From Vulcanimicrobiota bacterium (GTDB lineage Bacteria > Vulcanimicrobiota > Vulcanimicrobiia > Vulcanimicrobiales > Vulcanimicrobiaceae), in contig PMSI01000001.1 of the NCBI GenBank assembly GCA_003168375.1, forward strand, positions 992,001 through 1,056,000: a stretch of 64,000 bases of DNA, given 5' to 3'. Every line of letters starts with the position of its first letter. Within the stretch, counting starts at the first letter, position 1. The position numbers and the translations under genes are program-made. This document shows, one piece after another, positions 17,705 to 26,101 of this stretch. The notes under the pieces were generated by a model. That model searched no databases. It was not told the origin of the DNA and was given only the letters and a program-made list of their open reading frames with translations.

Positions 17705-18979
17705 GTGAACCCGATCAGCGCCCCTCGCGGCACACGCGACGTGTATCCGCCCGAGTCCGCTCGGTGGAACCGGCTCGAAGCGGACTGCCGCGACATCGCG
17801 CAACGCTTCGGGTACGGCGAGATCCGCACGCCGATTTTCGAAGCGACCGAGCTCTTCCGGCGCGGCGTCGGCGAGACGACCGACATCGTCGAGAAAGAGA
17901 TGTACACGTTCCTCGACAAGGCCGGGCGCAGCATGACGCTGCGCCCCGAGCTGACCGCGGGCGTGGTGCGGGCGCTGCTCGAGCACAAACTGCTGGCGCA
18001 GGGAGCACAGCGGCTCTACTACATCGGCCCGTTCTTCCGCTACGAGCGGCCGCAAGCGGGGCGCTATCGCCAGGCCCACCAGTTCGGCGTCGAGTGCTTC
18101 GGGGTACCGGGCGCCGAGGCCGACGTCGAGGTGATCCAGATCGCGGCGATGCTGATTGCGCGCTACGGGATCGGTGAGGCGGCGCTCAACATCAACAGCG
18201 TCGGCGACCCGGTCTGCCGCCCGCGCTACCGCGAGGCGCTGCTCGCGCACTTCCGGCCGCACGCCGCCGAGCTCAGCACCGACTCGCAGCGCCGGCTGGA
18301 GCGCAACCCGCTGCGGATCCTCGACTCGAAGGACCCGCAGGACGCATCGTTCGTCGCGACCGCGCCGACGATGATCGAGCACCTGTGCGACGACTGCCGC
18401 GCGCATTTCGACGCGCTGCGGCGGTACCTCGACGCGCTGGGCCTTACGTACGAGGTCAACCCGCGGATCGTCCGCGGGCTCGACTACTACACGCGCACGG
18501 TCTTCGAGTTCGTCTCCTCGGCGATCGGTTCACAAGGCACGGTCTGCGGCGGCGGCCGGTACGACGGCCTGGTGGCGGAGCTCGGCGGTCCACCGACACC
18601 TGGGGTCGGCTTCGGGCTCGGCCTCGAGCGATTCCTGATGGTCGTCGAGAAGGTCGCCGGCGAGCACCTGCCGCCGCGCCGTGGGATCCAGGCGATCGCG
18701 CTGGGCGAGGCCGCCCGCGAGCGGCTGATCGCCATCGTGGGCGCGCTCCGCGAACGTTCGGCCGAGCCGGCGTTCGCCGACTGGCAGGATCGCAAGCTGA
18801 CCGCGCACTTCAAGACGGCCGACCGGAACAACGCCCGCTGGGCCGTCATCCTGGGCGACCAGGAGCTGGCCCAGGACCAAATCGTGCTGCGCGACCTGCT
18901 GGCCCGCGAGGACCGGCAACTCCCCTTGGTGGCCTCGGCGGCGGAGGTCGCGCGCCTCCTCGTCGAAGCGACGGGCTGA
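17705..18979 (+). CDS. hisS: Histidyl-tRNA synthetase
   Basis: Class II synthetase. GTG at 17705 (VNPISAPRGTRDVYP) gives 424 residues, the normal length; the frame is open far upstream but that part is a shadow. Visible motifs are motif 2 FRYERPQAGRYRQAHQFGVE, the His-specific RGLDYYTRTVFE and CGGGRYDGL loops, and motif 3 GVGFGLGLER. A C-terminal anticodon-binding domain follows. The stop overlaps accB by one base. Confidence 0.95.
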   Translation: MNPISAPRGTRDVYPPESARWNRLEADCRDIAQRFGYGEIRTPIFEATELFRRGVGETTDIVEKEMYTFLDKAGRSMTLRPELTAGVVRALLEHKLLAQGAQRLYYIGPFFRYERPQAGRYRQAHQFGVECFGVPGAEADVEVIQIAAMLIARYGIGEAALNINSVGDPVCRPRYREALLAHFRPHAAELSTDSQRRLERNPLRILDSKDPQDASFVATAPTMIEHLCDDCRAHFDALRRYLDALGLTYEVNPRIVRGLDYYTRTVFEFVSSAIGSQGTVCGGGRYDGLVAELGGPPTPGVGFGLGLERFLMVVEKVAGEHLPPRRGIQAIALGEAARERLIAIVGALRERSAEPAFADWQDRKLTAHFKTADRNNARWAVILGDQELAQDQIVLRDLLAREDRQLPLVASAAEVARLLVEATG

Positions 18980-19455
18980 TGGAGCACGACGAAGCGGCGC
19001 GCGTCCGCGCGCTCGGCGAGATCGCCGCCGAGTTCGACCTGGACGCGATCCGCGTTCGCACCGGGGAGACCGAGATCGAGATCGTTCGGCGCGATCCTTC
19101 CCTCCACGCTGCGCCGATCGTGTACGCGGCGCCGCCTGCCGCCGCCGGCTCGGGCACCGCGAGTCCCGCCGGCGAGGCGCCCGCGCCGGGCGGGGCGCGC
19201 GCCGCGGCGAGTGCGAACGTCCGCAAAGTCACGGCGCCGGTCGTCGGCGTCTTCTACCGCTCGGCGGCGCCGGGCTCGGATTCGTTCGTCGACGTCGGGT
19301 CCCGCGTCAAGATCGGCGACACGCTGTGCATCCTCGAAGCGATGAAGCTGATGAACGAGATCAACAGCGACTACGACGGCGTCGTCGCGAACATCCTCGT
19401 CGAGAACGGCGAGCTCGTTTCGCTCGGGCAGGACTTGTTTTGGATCGAACCGTGA
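18979..19455 (+). CDS. accB: Biotin carboxyl carrier protein of acetyl-CoA carboxylase
   Basis: The 158-residue carrier has an N-terminal dimerisation segment, an Ala/Pro-rich linker (about 45-80) and a C-terminal biotinyl domain. The biotin lysine is Lys123 in LEAMKLMNEI. It supplies carboxyl-biotin for malonyl-CoA formation. accC normally follows accB but is absent; instead gmhA begins with a 4-bp GTGA overlap, joining lipid and LPS genes in one transcript. Confidence 0.95.
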   Translation: MEHDEAARVRALGEIAAEFDLDAIRVRTGETEIEIVRRDPSLHAAPIVYAAPPAAAGSGTASPAGEAPAPGGARAAASANVRKVTAPVVGVFYRSAAPGSDSFVDVGSRVKIGDTLCILEAMKLMNEINSDYDGVVANILVENGELVSLGQDLFWIEP

Positions 19456-20027
19456 TCGAAGGCCGGCGCGGCTTCGAGGAGCTGCTCGCCGACCGCAAGG
19501 GCCAGCTCGAGCGCCCGCACTACGCCCCGCAGGTCGCTGCGATCGTCGCCGCGATCGCCCGCGCGTTCCGCAACGGCAACAAGGTGCTGTGGTTCGGCAA
19601 CGGCGGCAGCGCCGCCGACGCGCAGCACCTAGCCGCGGAGTTCAGCGGACGCTTTCTGCGCGAGCGCGGCGGCTTGCCGTCGGAGGCGCTGACGGTGAAC
19701 AGCTCGGCGATCACCGCGATCGCAAACGATTTCGGCTACGACCACGTGTTCGCGCGCATGGTCGAGGCGCTCGCGCGCCCGGGCGACGTCGTCGTCGGAA
19801 TCACGACCAGTGGGACCTCGAAGAACGTCGTGCGCGGGCTCGAAGCGGCGAAGAAACTGGGCGCGACGACGATCGCCTTCACCGGCAACGGCGGCGGCAC
19901 CGTGGCGGAGATCGCCGATCTCTCGCTGATCGGTCCGGACGGCTACAGCGCGATCGTGCAAGAAGTCCACATCACGATGGGTCACATCATCTGCGACCTC
20001 GTCGAACAGGAGCTGCTCTTCGCATAA
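19452..20027 (+). CDS. gmhA: Sedoheptulose-7-phosphate isomerase (GmhA)
   Basis: First step of ADP-heptose synthesis: sedoheptulose 7-phosphate to D-glycero-D-manno-heptose 7-phosphate. The 191-residue SIS-domain protein shows FGNGGSAADAQHLAAEF, ITTSGTSKNV and the EVHITMGHIICDLVE C-terminus with zinc-binding His residues. The GTG start overlaps the accB stop. It is followed by gmhB, rfaE1 and rfaE2 in pathway order. Confidence 0.95.
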   Translation: MIEGRRGFEELLADRKGQLERPHYAPQVAAIVAAIARAFRNGNKVLWFGNGGSAADAQHLAAEFSGRFLRERGGLPSEALTVNSSAITAIANDFGYDHVFARMVEALARPGDVVVGITTSGTSKNVVRGLEAAKKLGATTIAFTGNGGGTVAEIADLSLIGPDGYSAIVQEVHITMGHIICDLVEQELLFA

Positions 20028-20028
20028 G

Positions 20029-20613
20029 ATGCAGCGCTCGAAGCCGCACGACCGGCCGGCCGTTTTTCTGGACCGCGACGGCACCCTGATCGAGGAGCGC
20101 GGTTTTCTGGACGACCCCGGCGGCGTCGAGATCTTGCCGACCGTCGTCGATGCGCTTCGCTTGCTGCATCGGCGCGGGTTTGCGACGGTCGTGGTGTCGA
20201 ATCAGTCGGGTGTCGCACGCGGATATTTCGACGACGAGGCCGTACGCGCGGTGAACGGCGAGATCGCGCGCCGGCTGGCGAACGACGGTGTCGCGATCGA
20301 CGCGTGGTACTGGTGCTCGCACTACGACGAGGACTGCGCGTGCCGCAAGCCTGCGCCCGGGATGATCCGCCGCGCGGTCGACGAGCACGGGCTGACGCTC
20401 GACGGCGGCGCCGTCGTCGGCGACCGCGGCACCGACGTCGCGCTCGGACACGCCGTCGGAATCCCCGGGATCCTCTTGCCGGGCCCGTATCCCTACGAGG
20501 GTCCCGAACCGGATTTTCGCGCGGAGACGCTGCTGGAAGCGGCGGAGTGGCTCGCCCTTCGACAAGCTCAGGGTGACATTGGGGTTGCCTCGAAGCGGTC
20601 GGACAGTGGCTGA
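20029..20613 (+). CDS. gmhB: D-glycero-D-manno-heptose-1,7-bisphosphate 7-phosphatase
   Basis: HAD-superfamily phosphatase, the third step of the heptose pathway. Motif I is FLDRDGTL, the zinc-binding Cys cluster is in DEDCACRKPAPG, and VVGDRGTD carries motif IV. The family core ends near residue 173. The last ~20 residues (LRQAQGDIGVASKRSDSG) are encoded by a dispersed repeat copy and the sequence after it, so the C-terminus was probably remodelled by the repeat. Confidence 0.93.
   Translation: MQRSKPHDRPAVFLDRDGTLIEERGFLDDPGGVEILPTVVDALRLLHRRGFATVVVSNQSGVARGYFDDEAVRAVNGEIARRLANDGVAIDAWYWCSHYDEDCACRKPAPGMIRRAVDEHGLTLDGGAVVGDRGTDVALGHAVGIPGILLPGPYPYEGPEPDFRAETLLEAAEWLALRQAQGDIGVASKRSDSG
20555..20577 (+). 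repeat. Dispersed junction repeat, copy 1 (in gmhB 3' end)
   Basis: A 23-base copy of the repeat with core CTTCGACAAGCTCAGG, reading GGTGAC instead of GATGAC at its end. It lies inside the 3' end of gmhB and reads LRQAQGD in that frame. It creates a GTG 33 bp upstream of the probable rfaE1 start. Confidence 0.75.
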
Positions 20614-21589
20614 TCTCATTGCGGCGCCGCGGGCGGCGGAGTTGCTCGGGCGGATGGCGGGCCGGCGGGTCGTCGTGATCGGCGATGTGATGATCGACGA
20701 GTGGATCTGGGGCGACGTCTCGCGGATCTCACCCGAAGCGCCGGTCCCGGTCGTCGCGGTGCGCGAGCACACGTTCACGCTCGGCGGCGCGGGGAACGTC
20801 GCGAGCAACCTGCGCGCGCTCGGCGCGCGGGTCGCGTTCGTCGGCGGGGTCGGCGACGACTCCGAAGGCGCGCGCCTGCGCGCGATGTTCGACGATCTCG
20901 GCGTCGACGCGCGGGCGCTCGTCACCCTCACCGACCGTCCGACGACGCGCAAGACACGGGTGGTCGCGCACAACCAGCAGGTCGTGCGCGCCGACTGGGA
21001 ATCGACCGCCGAGCTGCGCGACGACGACCGGCAGCGCGTCGTCGATCAGGTGAAGCTCAGCGTGCGCGACGCCGACGCGGTCGTGCTGAGCGACTACGCG
21101 AAGGGATTCTTGCACCGCGACATCGTCGATGCCGCGCTGGCGGCGCCGGTCGTGGTGGCCGATCCGAAGCCGGCGAACATGGGAATGTTCGCGGGCGTCA
21201 CCTGCATCGCGCCGAACGTCGCGGAAGCTGCTCGCGCGACCGGGATCGCGATCGTTGACGACGCCTCGCTCGACCGGGCCGCGCGCGCGCTGCTCGACAT
21301 GCTCAGCTGCCGCTATGTGCTGGTCACGCGCGGGGAGCACGGGATGTCGCTGTTCACCGCGGACGCGGCGCGCTTCGACGTGCCGGCCGTCGCGCGCACG
21401 GTGTTCGACGTCTCGGGCGCGGGCGACACGGTCGTCGCAGTGCTGACGCTGGCGCTCGCCGCGAGCATCCCGCCCGAAGCGGCGACCCAGCTGGCGAACT
21501 TCGCCGCCGGCGCGGTGGTCGAGAAGCTCGGCACGGCGACCGCGACGCCGCCCGAGATCGTCGCGCTGATGGACGAGCATGAGCGATAA
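20606..21589 (+). CDS. rfaE1: D-glycero-beta-D-manno-heptose-7-phosphate kinase (RfaE1)
   Basis: PfkB-family kinase phosphorylating C1 of heptose 7-phosphate. The 327 residues have the substrate region GDVMIDEWIWGDVSRISPEAPVPV (split for length: GDVMIDEW, then RISPEAPVPV), GGAGNVASNL, and the catalytic-loop VSGAGDTVVA. The start is taken as GTG 20606, overlapping gmhB by 8 bp; GTG 20573 lies in the repeat and would add 11 unrelated residues. In E. coli this kinase is fused to the adenylyltransferase as HldE; here the two are separate genes overlapping by 11 bp. Confidence 0.93.
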   Translation: MADLIAAPRAAELLGRMAGRRVVVIGDVMIDEWIWGDVSRISPEAPVPVVAVREHTFTLGGAGNVASNLRALGARVAFVGGVGDDSEGARLRAMFDDLGVDARALVTLTDRPTTRKTRVVAHNQQVVRADWESTAELRDDDRQRVVDQVKLSVRDADAVVLSDYAKGFLHRDIVDAALAAPVVVADPKPANMGMFAGVTCIAPNVAEAARATGIAIVDDASLDRAARALLDMLSCRYVLVTRGEHGMSLFTADAARFDVPAVARTVFDVSGAGDTVVAVLTLALAASIPPEAATQLANFAAGAVVEKLGTATATPPEIVALMDEHER

Positions 21590-22070
21590 TACGTTCGAAG
21601 CGCCGCTGCTGAGCGAGGATGCAGCCCTCGCTTGGCGCGAGGCGCAGCGTGCCGCGGGGCGGACCGTCGTCACGACGAACGGTGTCTTCGACCTGCTGCA
21701 CTCGGGCCACGTCGCCTTCCTCGCCTGGGCGCGCGCGCAGGGCGACGTGCTGCTCGTGCTGCTGAACGACGACGCGTCGGTGCGACTGCTCGGGAAAGGA
21801 CCGGACCGCCCGCTGGTGCCGCTCGGCGACCGCGCGCGCGTCCTCGCCGCGCTGCGCAGCGTCGATGCGGTGATCGGGTTCCACCAGCGCACGCCCGAGA
21901 CGCTGCTCGACCGGATCCGCCCCGACGTGCACGTCAAGAGCGCGCAGTACCGCCTCGAAGAACTCCCCGAGCGCCACGTCGTCGAACGGCACGGCGGCAC
22001 GATCGTGCTCGCGCCGCATCAGCCCGGCCGCAGCACGACCGACCTGGTCGCGATCATCAGGTCGCGATAG
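21579..22070 (+). CDS. rfaE2: D-glycero-beta-D-manno-heptose 1-phosphate adenylyltransferase (RfaE2)
   Basis: Cytidylyltransferase-like nucleotidyltransferase with TTNGVFDLLHSGHVAFL (HxGH motif) near residue 33, and a C-terminal APHQPGRSTTDLV ending typical of RfaE2. It makes ADP-D-glycero-beta-D-manno-heptose. The 163 residues are the standalone form of the second HldE domain. The epimerase gene hldD that would follow in the pathway is not in the window. Confidence 0.93.
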   Translation: MSDNTFEAPLLSEDAALAWREAQRAAGRTVVTTNGVFDLLHSGHVAFLAWARAQGDVLLVLLNDDASVRLLGKGPDRPLVPLGDRARVLAALRSVDAVIGFHQRTPETLLDRIRPDVHVKSAQYRLEELPERHVVERHGGTIVLAPHQPGRSTTDLVAIIRSR

Positions 22071-22074
22071 CGCG

Positions 22075-23286
22075 ATGCGCATCGCGATCACCGCGAACGG
22101 CCCCGGCGAGTTCGCGGGCTGGGTACGGCCGCTCGTCGCGGAGCTTCGCGCGCGCGATCCGGCGGTCGAGCTGCACGTCATCGCGGTCCCCGACGATTTC
22201 GCAAGCGGGCGGGAGGCGCGCTACATCGAGGAGCAGTTCCCGGGAGTGCGCGGCTATCCGCCGTCCGATTACCTCCGGCTCGCGCTCGGGCGCGGCGTCG
22301 AAGGACTGCCGGCCGGTGCCGATCGCGTGCAGTATCTCGGCGGCGACCTCTCGCACGCGGCGCGCGTCCACGCACGGCTGGGCGGCGTCGCGACGTCCTA
22401 CAAGTTCTCGCGCAAGCGCTACGCCGCGACGTTTTCGCGCGTGTTCGCGGTCGACGAAGCGAACCGTGAGCAGCTGCGCGGCTGGGGGACCCCGGACGAT
22501 CGCATCCGCGTCGTCGGAAACCTCGCGATCGACGGCGCGCTCGGCGAAGCGTCGGGCGCCTACGGCGATCCGCCGAGCGACGCCGCACGCGACGGGATCG
22601 TGATCTTTCCGGGCTCCCGCAAACACGAGGTCGCGAACCTCTTTCCGATGTTCGTCCGCGTCGCACTGAACCTGCGCCGGATGCTGCCGGGGGTCGCCAT
22701 CGCGTTCGCGGGCTCGCCGTTCGTGTCGGACGAGGCGATCGCCGCGGCGCTGACGCGCGGCGGCGAGCACCCGCTCTCGTACGGCGCGCCGGCCGAACTG
22801 ACCGGCGGCGAGATCGTCGCCGGCGGAGAGCGCTTCCCGCTGGTTCGCGCCGCGATGCGCGCGGCCGCGCTCGCGCGGCTGGCGATCGCACTTCCCGGAA
22901 CGAAGGTGATCGAGCTCGCCGCGCTCGGGATCCCGGCGATCGTCTGTACGCCGTTCAACGCGCCGGAGCTGATCGTCATCGGCGGGCCGCTGCAGTACGT
23001 CGGCAAGCTGCCGGTGATCGGCGCGCCGATCAAACGCGCCGCGGTCCTGGCGGTCGCCAAGCGCTTCGAGCACTTCGCCCAACCGAACATCGACGCCGGG
23101 AAGGAGCTGGACGTCGAGATCGCCGGCACGCTGCTCCCCTCGCAGGTCGCGCACGTCGCGGCCGAGCGCTGGCGCGACACGGGGTGGTGCACCGCGACCG
23201 GCGAGGAGCTGCGCGCACTCTACCGGCACCACGCCGGCGCCGCGGAACGGATGGCGGCGTTCTTGCTCGAATCGGTCTCCCCGTGA
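22075..23286 (+). CDS. LpxB-related glycosyltransferase (lipid-A-disaccharide synthase-like)
   Basis: A 403-residue protein related to the GT19 lipid-A-disaccharide synthase family. It starts with TANGPGEFAGWVRPLVAEL (cf. GEASGD in LpxB), has FPGSRKHEVANLFP (cf. LPGSRxxEI), and LPGTKVIELAALGIPAIV in the sugar-nucleotide site. The signatures are displaced from true LpxB, so it may act on another lipid or saccharide, as in the LpxB-related proteins of cyanobacteria. It sits between heptose synthesis and glycosyltransferases. The family is reasonably clear; the reaction is inferred. Confidence 0.75.
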   Translation: MRIAITANGPGEFAGWVRPLVAELRARDPAVELHVIAVPDDFASGREARYIEEQFPGVRGYPPSDYLRLALGRGVEGLPAGADRVQYLGGDLSHAARVHARLGGVATSYKFSRKRYAATFSRVFAVDEANREQLRGWGTPDDRIRVVGNLAIDGALGEASGAYGDPPSDAARDGIVIFPGSRKHEVANLFPMFVRVALNLRRMLPGVAIAFAGSPFVSDEAIAAALTRGGEHPLSYGAPAELTGGEIVAGGERFPLVRAAMRAAALARLAIALPGTKVIELAALGIPAIVCTPFNAPELIVIGGPLQYVGKLPVIGAPIKRAAVLAVAKRFEHFAQPNIDAGKELDVEIAGTLLPSQVAHVAAERWRDTGWCTATGEELRALYRHHAGAAERMAAFLLESVSP

Positions 23287-24149
23287 CCTTTAGCGTGGTG
23301 ATCGCGACGAAGGACCGGGCGGCGCTCCTCGACGGGGCGCTGGCGTCGTTGCGCGCGCAAGAGAACGCGCCGGAGTTCGAGCTGGTCGTGGTCGACAACG
23401 GCTCGTCGGATGCGACCCCCGAGGTCGCGCGCAGGCACGGCGCGACGTACGCGTTCGTGCGCGAGCCGAACCGCGGCAAAGCGCGCAACGCCGGGATCGC
23501 CCGCGCGAGCGGCGACGTGATCGCGTTCGTCGACGACGACGTCGTGACGCCGCCGCATTTTCTCGCCGCGCACGCCGCAGCGCACGATGTCGAGATCTTC
23601 CCGCTGGCGGTCTCGGGACCGATCGTCAACGTCCCCGATGCGGCGGAGCGTCCGATGCCGACCGCGGCGAACCTCTCTCGCGCCTTTTTCGTGACCTGCA
23701 ACGTCTCGGTCCGCGCCGCCTCGCTGCGCGCCGTCGGCGGCTTCGACGAGAACTTCGACCTCTACGGCTGGGAGGATACCGAGCTCGGCGCACGGTTGCG
23801 CGATCACGGCGTGCGCCGCGCGTTCGCCTGGGACGCCTATCTCTGGCACATCAAACCGCCGACCCCGGAGTCGCTCGAAGACGCGCTCGGCAAAGCGATC
23901 GAGAAGGCGCGCATGGCGGCGCGTTTCGTCGGCAAGATGCCGACGATGCGGGTGAAGCTCGCGACCGGCGCGTACGGCCTCAACCTCGCCCGCGCGCGCG
24001 TCCTCGTCCCCGGTTTCGCGCAGCCGCTGTTCGCCGGGATCGCGACCTCGGCGCGGGTCCCGCCGGTGGTCGCGCAGCTCGCGCGTGGTGCGCTGCTCGA
24101 CAGCGTCTACACCGAAGAGCTCGAGCGGCAGCTGCGCCGCCGCGCATAA
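23283..24149 (+). CDS. Family 2 glycosyltransferase
   Basis: GT-A fold enzyme of 288 residues. It begins TFSVVIATKDRAALLD, has VDNGSSDATPEV, the metal-binding FVDDDVV, and the acceptor-site GWEDTELGARL (ED motif). No membrane helix is evident. The GTG start overlaps the LpxB-like stop by 4 bp. Likely adds a sugar to LPS core or another glycolipid; donor and acceptor are unknown. It resembles the two other GT2 proteins of this cluster. Confidence 0.88.
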   Translation: MTFSVVIATKDRAALLDGALASLRAQENAPEFELVVVDNGSSDATPEVARRHGATYAFVREPNRGKARNAGIARASGDVIAFVDDDVVTPPHFLAAHAAAHDVEIFPLAVSGPIVNVPDAAERPMPTAANLSRAFFVTCNVSVRAASLRAVGGFDENFDLYGWEDTELGARLRDHGVRRAFAWDAYLWHIKPPTPESLEDALGKAIEKARMAARFVGKMPTMRVKLATGAYGLNLARARVLVPGFAQPLFAGIATSARVPPVVAQLARGALLDSVYTEELERQLRRRA

Positions 24150-24152
24150 CCC

Positions 24153-25112
24153 ATGCGCGTTTTGCTCGTGCGGCTCGACGGGCTCGGCGACGCGGCCGTC
24201 TGCGTCCCGCTCATCGCCGCGCTGCGCGACGCGGGACACGAAGTGGGGGTCGCGCTGACGACGCGCAACGCGGGCCTGTTCGCTCCGAACGCGCTCCTCG
24301 CCGAGCACGTGCTCGAACGGATTCCGTGGCCCGCGCACGGTTCGACGCCGGAGAGCACCGACCGCGCGCGCACCGAGATCGCCGCCCGGCGTTACGACGT
24401 CGCGCTGATCGCCAGCGAGGAGCCCGAAGCGTATGCGCTGGCGGCTCGGATCCCGCAGCGCGTCGGCTTCACCACCGGCCGGGCGCGCCCGCTCAAGAAC
24501 CTCTGGGTGCGTGCGAACACGACGCGCACGGTCAGCCGTTCGCAGCGCGTGGGCGGTGAAGACGCGCACGAGGTCGAGGTGTTGTACCGTCTCGGCGCGG
24601 GCCTGGTCGGGAGCGAGAAGCCGCCCTCCGATTGGTTTCGACTTCGCGCCGAGCTGGTCGAAGAGCCGGACGTTCAGGACCTCGAACCACTCGGCGAGGT
24701 GACGAACATCATCGTCCAGACCGGTCCGAAGTGGCTTGCGACGGGCGTTACGGCCGAAACGCAGCGCGCCGTCTTCGCCCGGCTCGCGCCGTACGCCAAG
24801 TTCTTCGCCGCGCCGGGCGAGGCCGCCGCGGTCCGTGAGCTGACCGGCGTCGAACCTCGGACGTTCCCCAGCACCCGCGCCTGGGTCGAGGCGATGAACC
24901 GCGGCGGTACCGTCGTGACGGTCGATACCGGCGCGGCACACGTCGCCGGAATGCTGTGCCGAAACGTCATCGACATCTTCCCGGACGCCCATTTCGAGGC
25001 ACAGGTGCGGCGCTGGCGTCCCTGGGCGTCGAGCTATCGCGCGTTTCGCGCCTCGGAGGTGGACGGCGGTCCGAACAGCCGCTTCATCGAATCGGTGCTG
25101 GATGGATTCTGA
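24153..25112 (+). CDS. Family 9 glycosyltransferase (heptosyltransferase-like)
   Basis: GT-B fold, 319 residues. The N-terminal MRVLLVRLDGLGDAAVCVPL and C-terminal VVTVDTGAAHVAGML match ADP-heptose:LPS heptosyltransferases. The central region is somewhat degenerate compared with WaaC/WaaF. Given gmhA-rfaE2 upstream, ADP-heptose is the likely donor. The next gene overlaps by 11 bp. Confidence 0.82.
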   Translation: MRVLLVRLDGLGDAAVCVPLIAALRDAGHEVGVALTTRNAGLFAPNALLAEHVLERIPWPAHGSTPESTDRARTEIAARRYDVALIASEEPEAYALAARIPQRVGFTTGRARPLKNLWVRANTTRTVSRSQRVGGEDAHEVEVLYRLGAGLVGSEKPPSDWFRLRAELVEEPDVQDLEPLGEVTNIIVQTGPKWLATGVTAETQRAVFARLAPYAKFFAAPGEAAAVRELTGVEPRTFPSTRAWVEAMNRGGTVVTVDTGAAHVAGMLCRNVIDIFPDAHFEAQVRRWRPWASSYRAFRASEVDGGPNSRFIESVLDGF

Positions 25113-26097
25113 GCGTGCGCTGCTCGTCGCGGCCGGCGGCGGGATCGGCGACACGCTCCTGGCGGGGGTGGTCGCGCGCGCGTTGCGGACCCGGTACGAC
25201 GCGGTCGATGCCGTCGTGCTCCCGGCCCACGCCGACCTCGCCGCGCACATTCCGGCGATCGAGCGCGCGATCGTGCTCGGCGCGGCCCTGCCGGAACGCT
25301 ACAGCGCGGCGGTCGTCACCTGGGCGACGCTGCGCACCGCCCTGCTGCCCTGGCTTGCGCGCATCCCCGTGCGCGTCGGACAGGCGCGACGCCTCTATTC
25401 CGTCTTGTTCACCGAGCGCGTCGTCGTGCGAAGCGAAATCGGCGACCGCACGAGCCACTGGACGCAGATCCTGCTCGACTACGCGCGCGCGATCGGATGC
25501 GACGCAGCGGACGCGACGCCCGTCTTCGCGGTGCGCGACGACGAGCGCCGTGCAGTCGACGCGTTACTGCGCGTCCACGATGCCGGCGGCCCGTACTATC
25601 TGCTGCACCCGACGCGCGGGCTCTCCGCGCAGCGCGCGCGCTGGCCGGTCGCCGGGTTCGTCGCGCTGGCGCTGCGGCTCCGCGCGCGCGACGGGATCCC
25701 GCTGTTCGTGACCGGTGCGCCCGAGGATGCGCCGGTCGCGCACGCGATCGCCGAAGGCGCCGGAGCCGGCGTGATCTCCCTGGCCGGGGCGACGTCGATC
25801 GGCGGCTTCGCCGCGCTCGCCGAGCGCGCGCGAGCCGTCATCGCGATGGATTCGGGGCCGATGCACGTCGCCGCGGCGGTCGGCGCGCCGACGGTCGGCA
25901 TCTTCGCGCTGCAGTCGGACGAACCGGACCGTTGGGCGCCGATCGGGCCGCACGTTGCGGTCGTCCGGCCGACCTATCCGTGCCCCCCAGGTCATCGCAA
26001 GGAGACCTGTCCCGACTTCGCATGCGTGCGCGAGCTGAACGAAGCGGCGATCCTCGCGGCCCTCGACGGACTGCTCGTCGCCACCGCCGAACGCTGA
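25102..26097 (+). CDS. Family 9 glycosyltransferase (heptosyltransferase-like)
   Basis: Second GT9 protein, 331 residues: N-terminal LVAAGGGIGDTLLAGVVAR, donor-site YLLHPTRGLSAQRARWPV, and AVIAMDSGPMHVAAAVGAPTVGIF, a better match to classical heptosyltransferases than its neighbour. Two Cys near the C-terminus (CPPGHRKETCPDFAC) recall the disulfide or metal loop seen in some WaaF proteins. ADP-heptose use is inferred from context. Confidence 0.85.
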   Translation: MDSERALLVAAGGGIGDTLLAGVVARALRTRYDAVDAVVLPAHADLAAHIPAIERAIVLGAALPERYSAAVVTWATLRTALLPWLARIPVRVGQARRLYSVLFTERVVVRSEIGDRTSHWTQILLDYARAIGCDAADATPVFAVRDDERRAVDALLRVHDAGGPYYLLHPTRGLSAQRARWPVAGFVALALRLRARDGIPLFVTGAPEDAPVAHAIAEGAGAGVISLAGATSIGGFAALAERARAVIAMDSGPMHVAAAVGAPTVGIFALQSDEPDRWAPIGPHVAVVRPTYPCPPGHRKETCPDFACVRELNEAAILAALDGLLVATAER

Positions 26098-26101
26098 CGC
26101 G

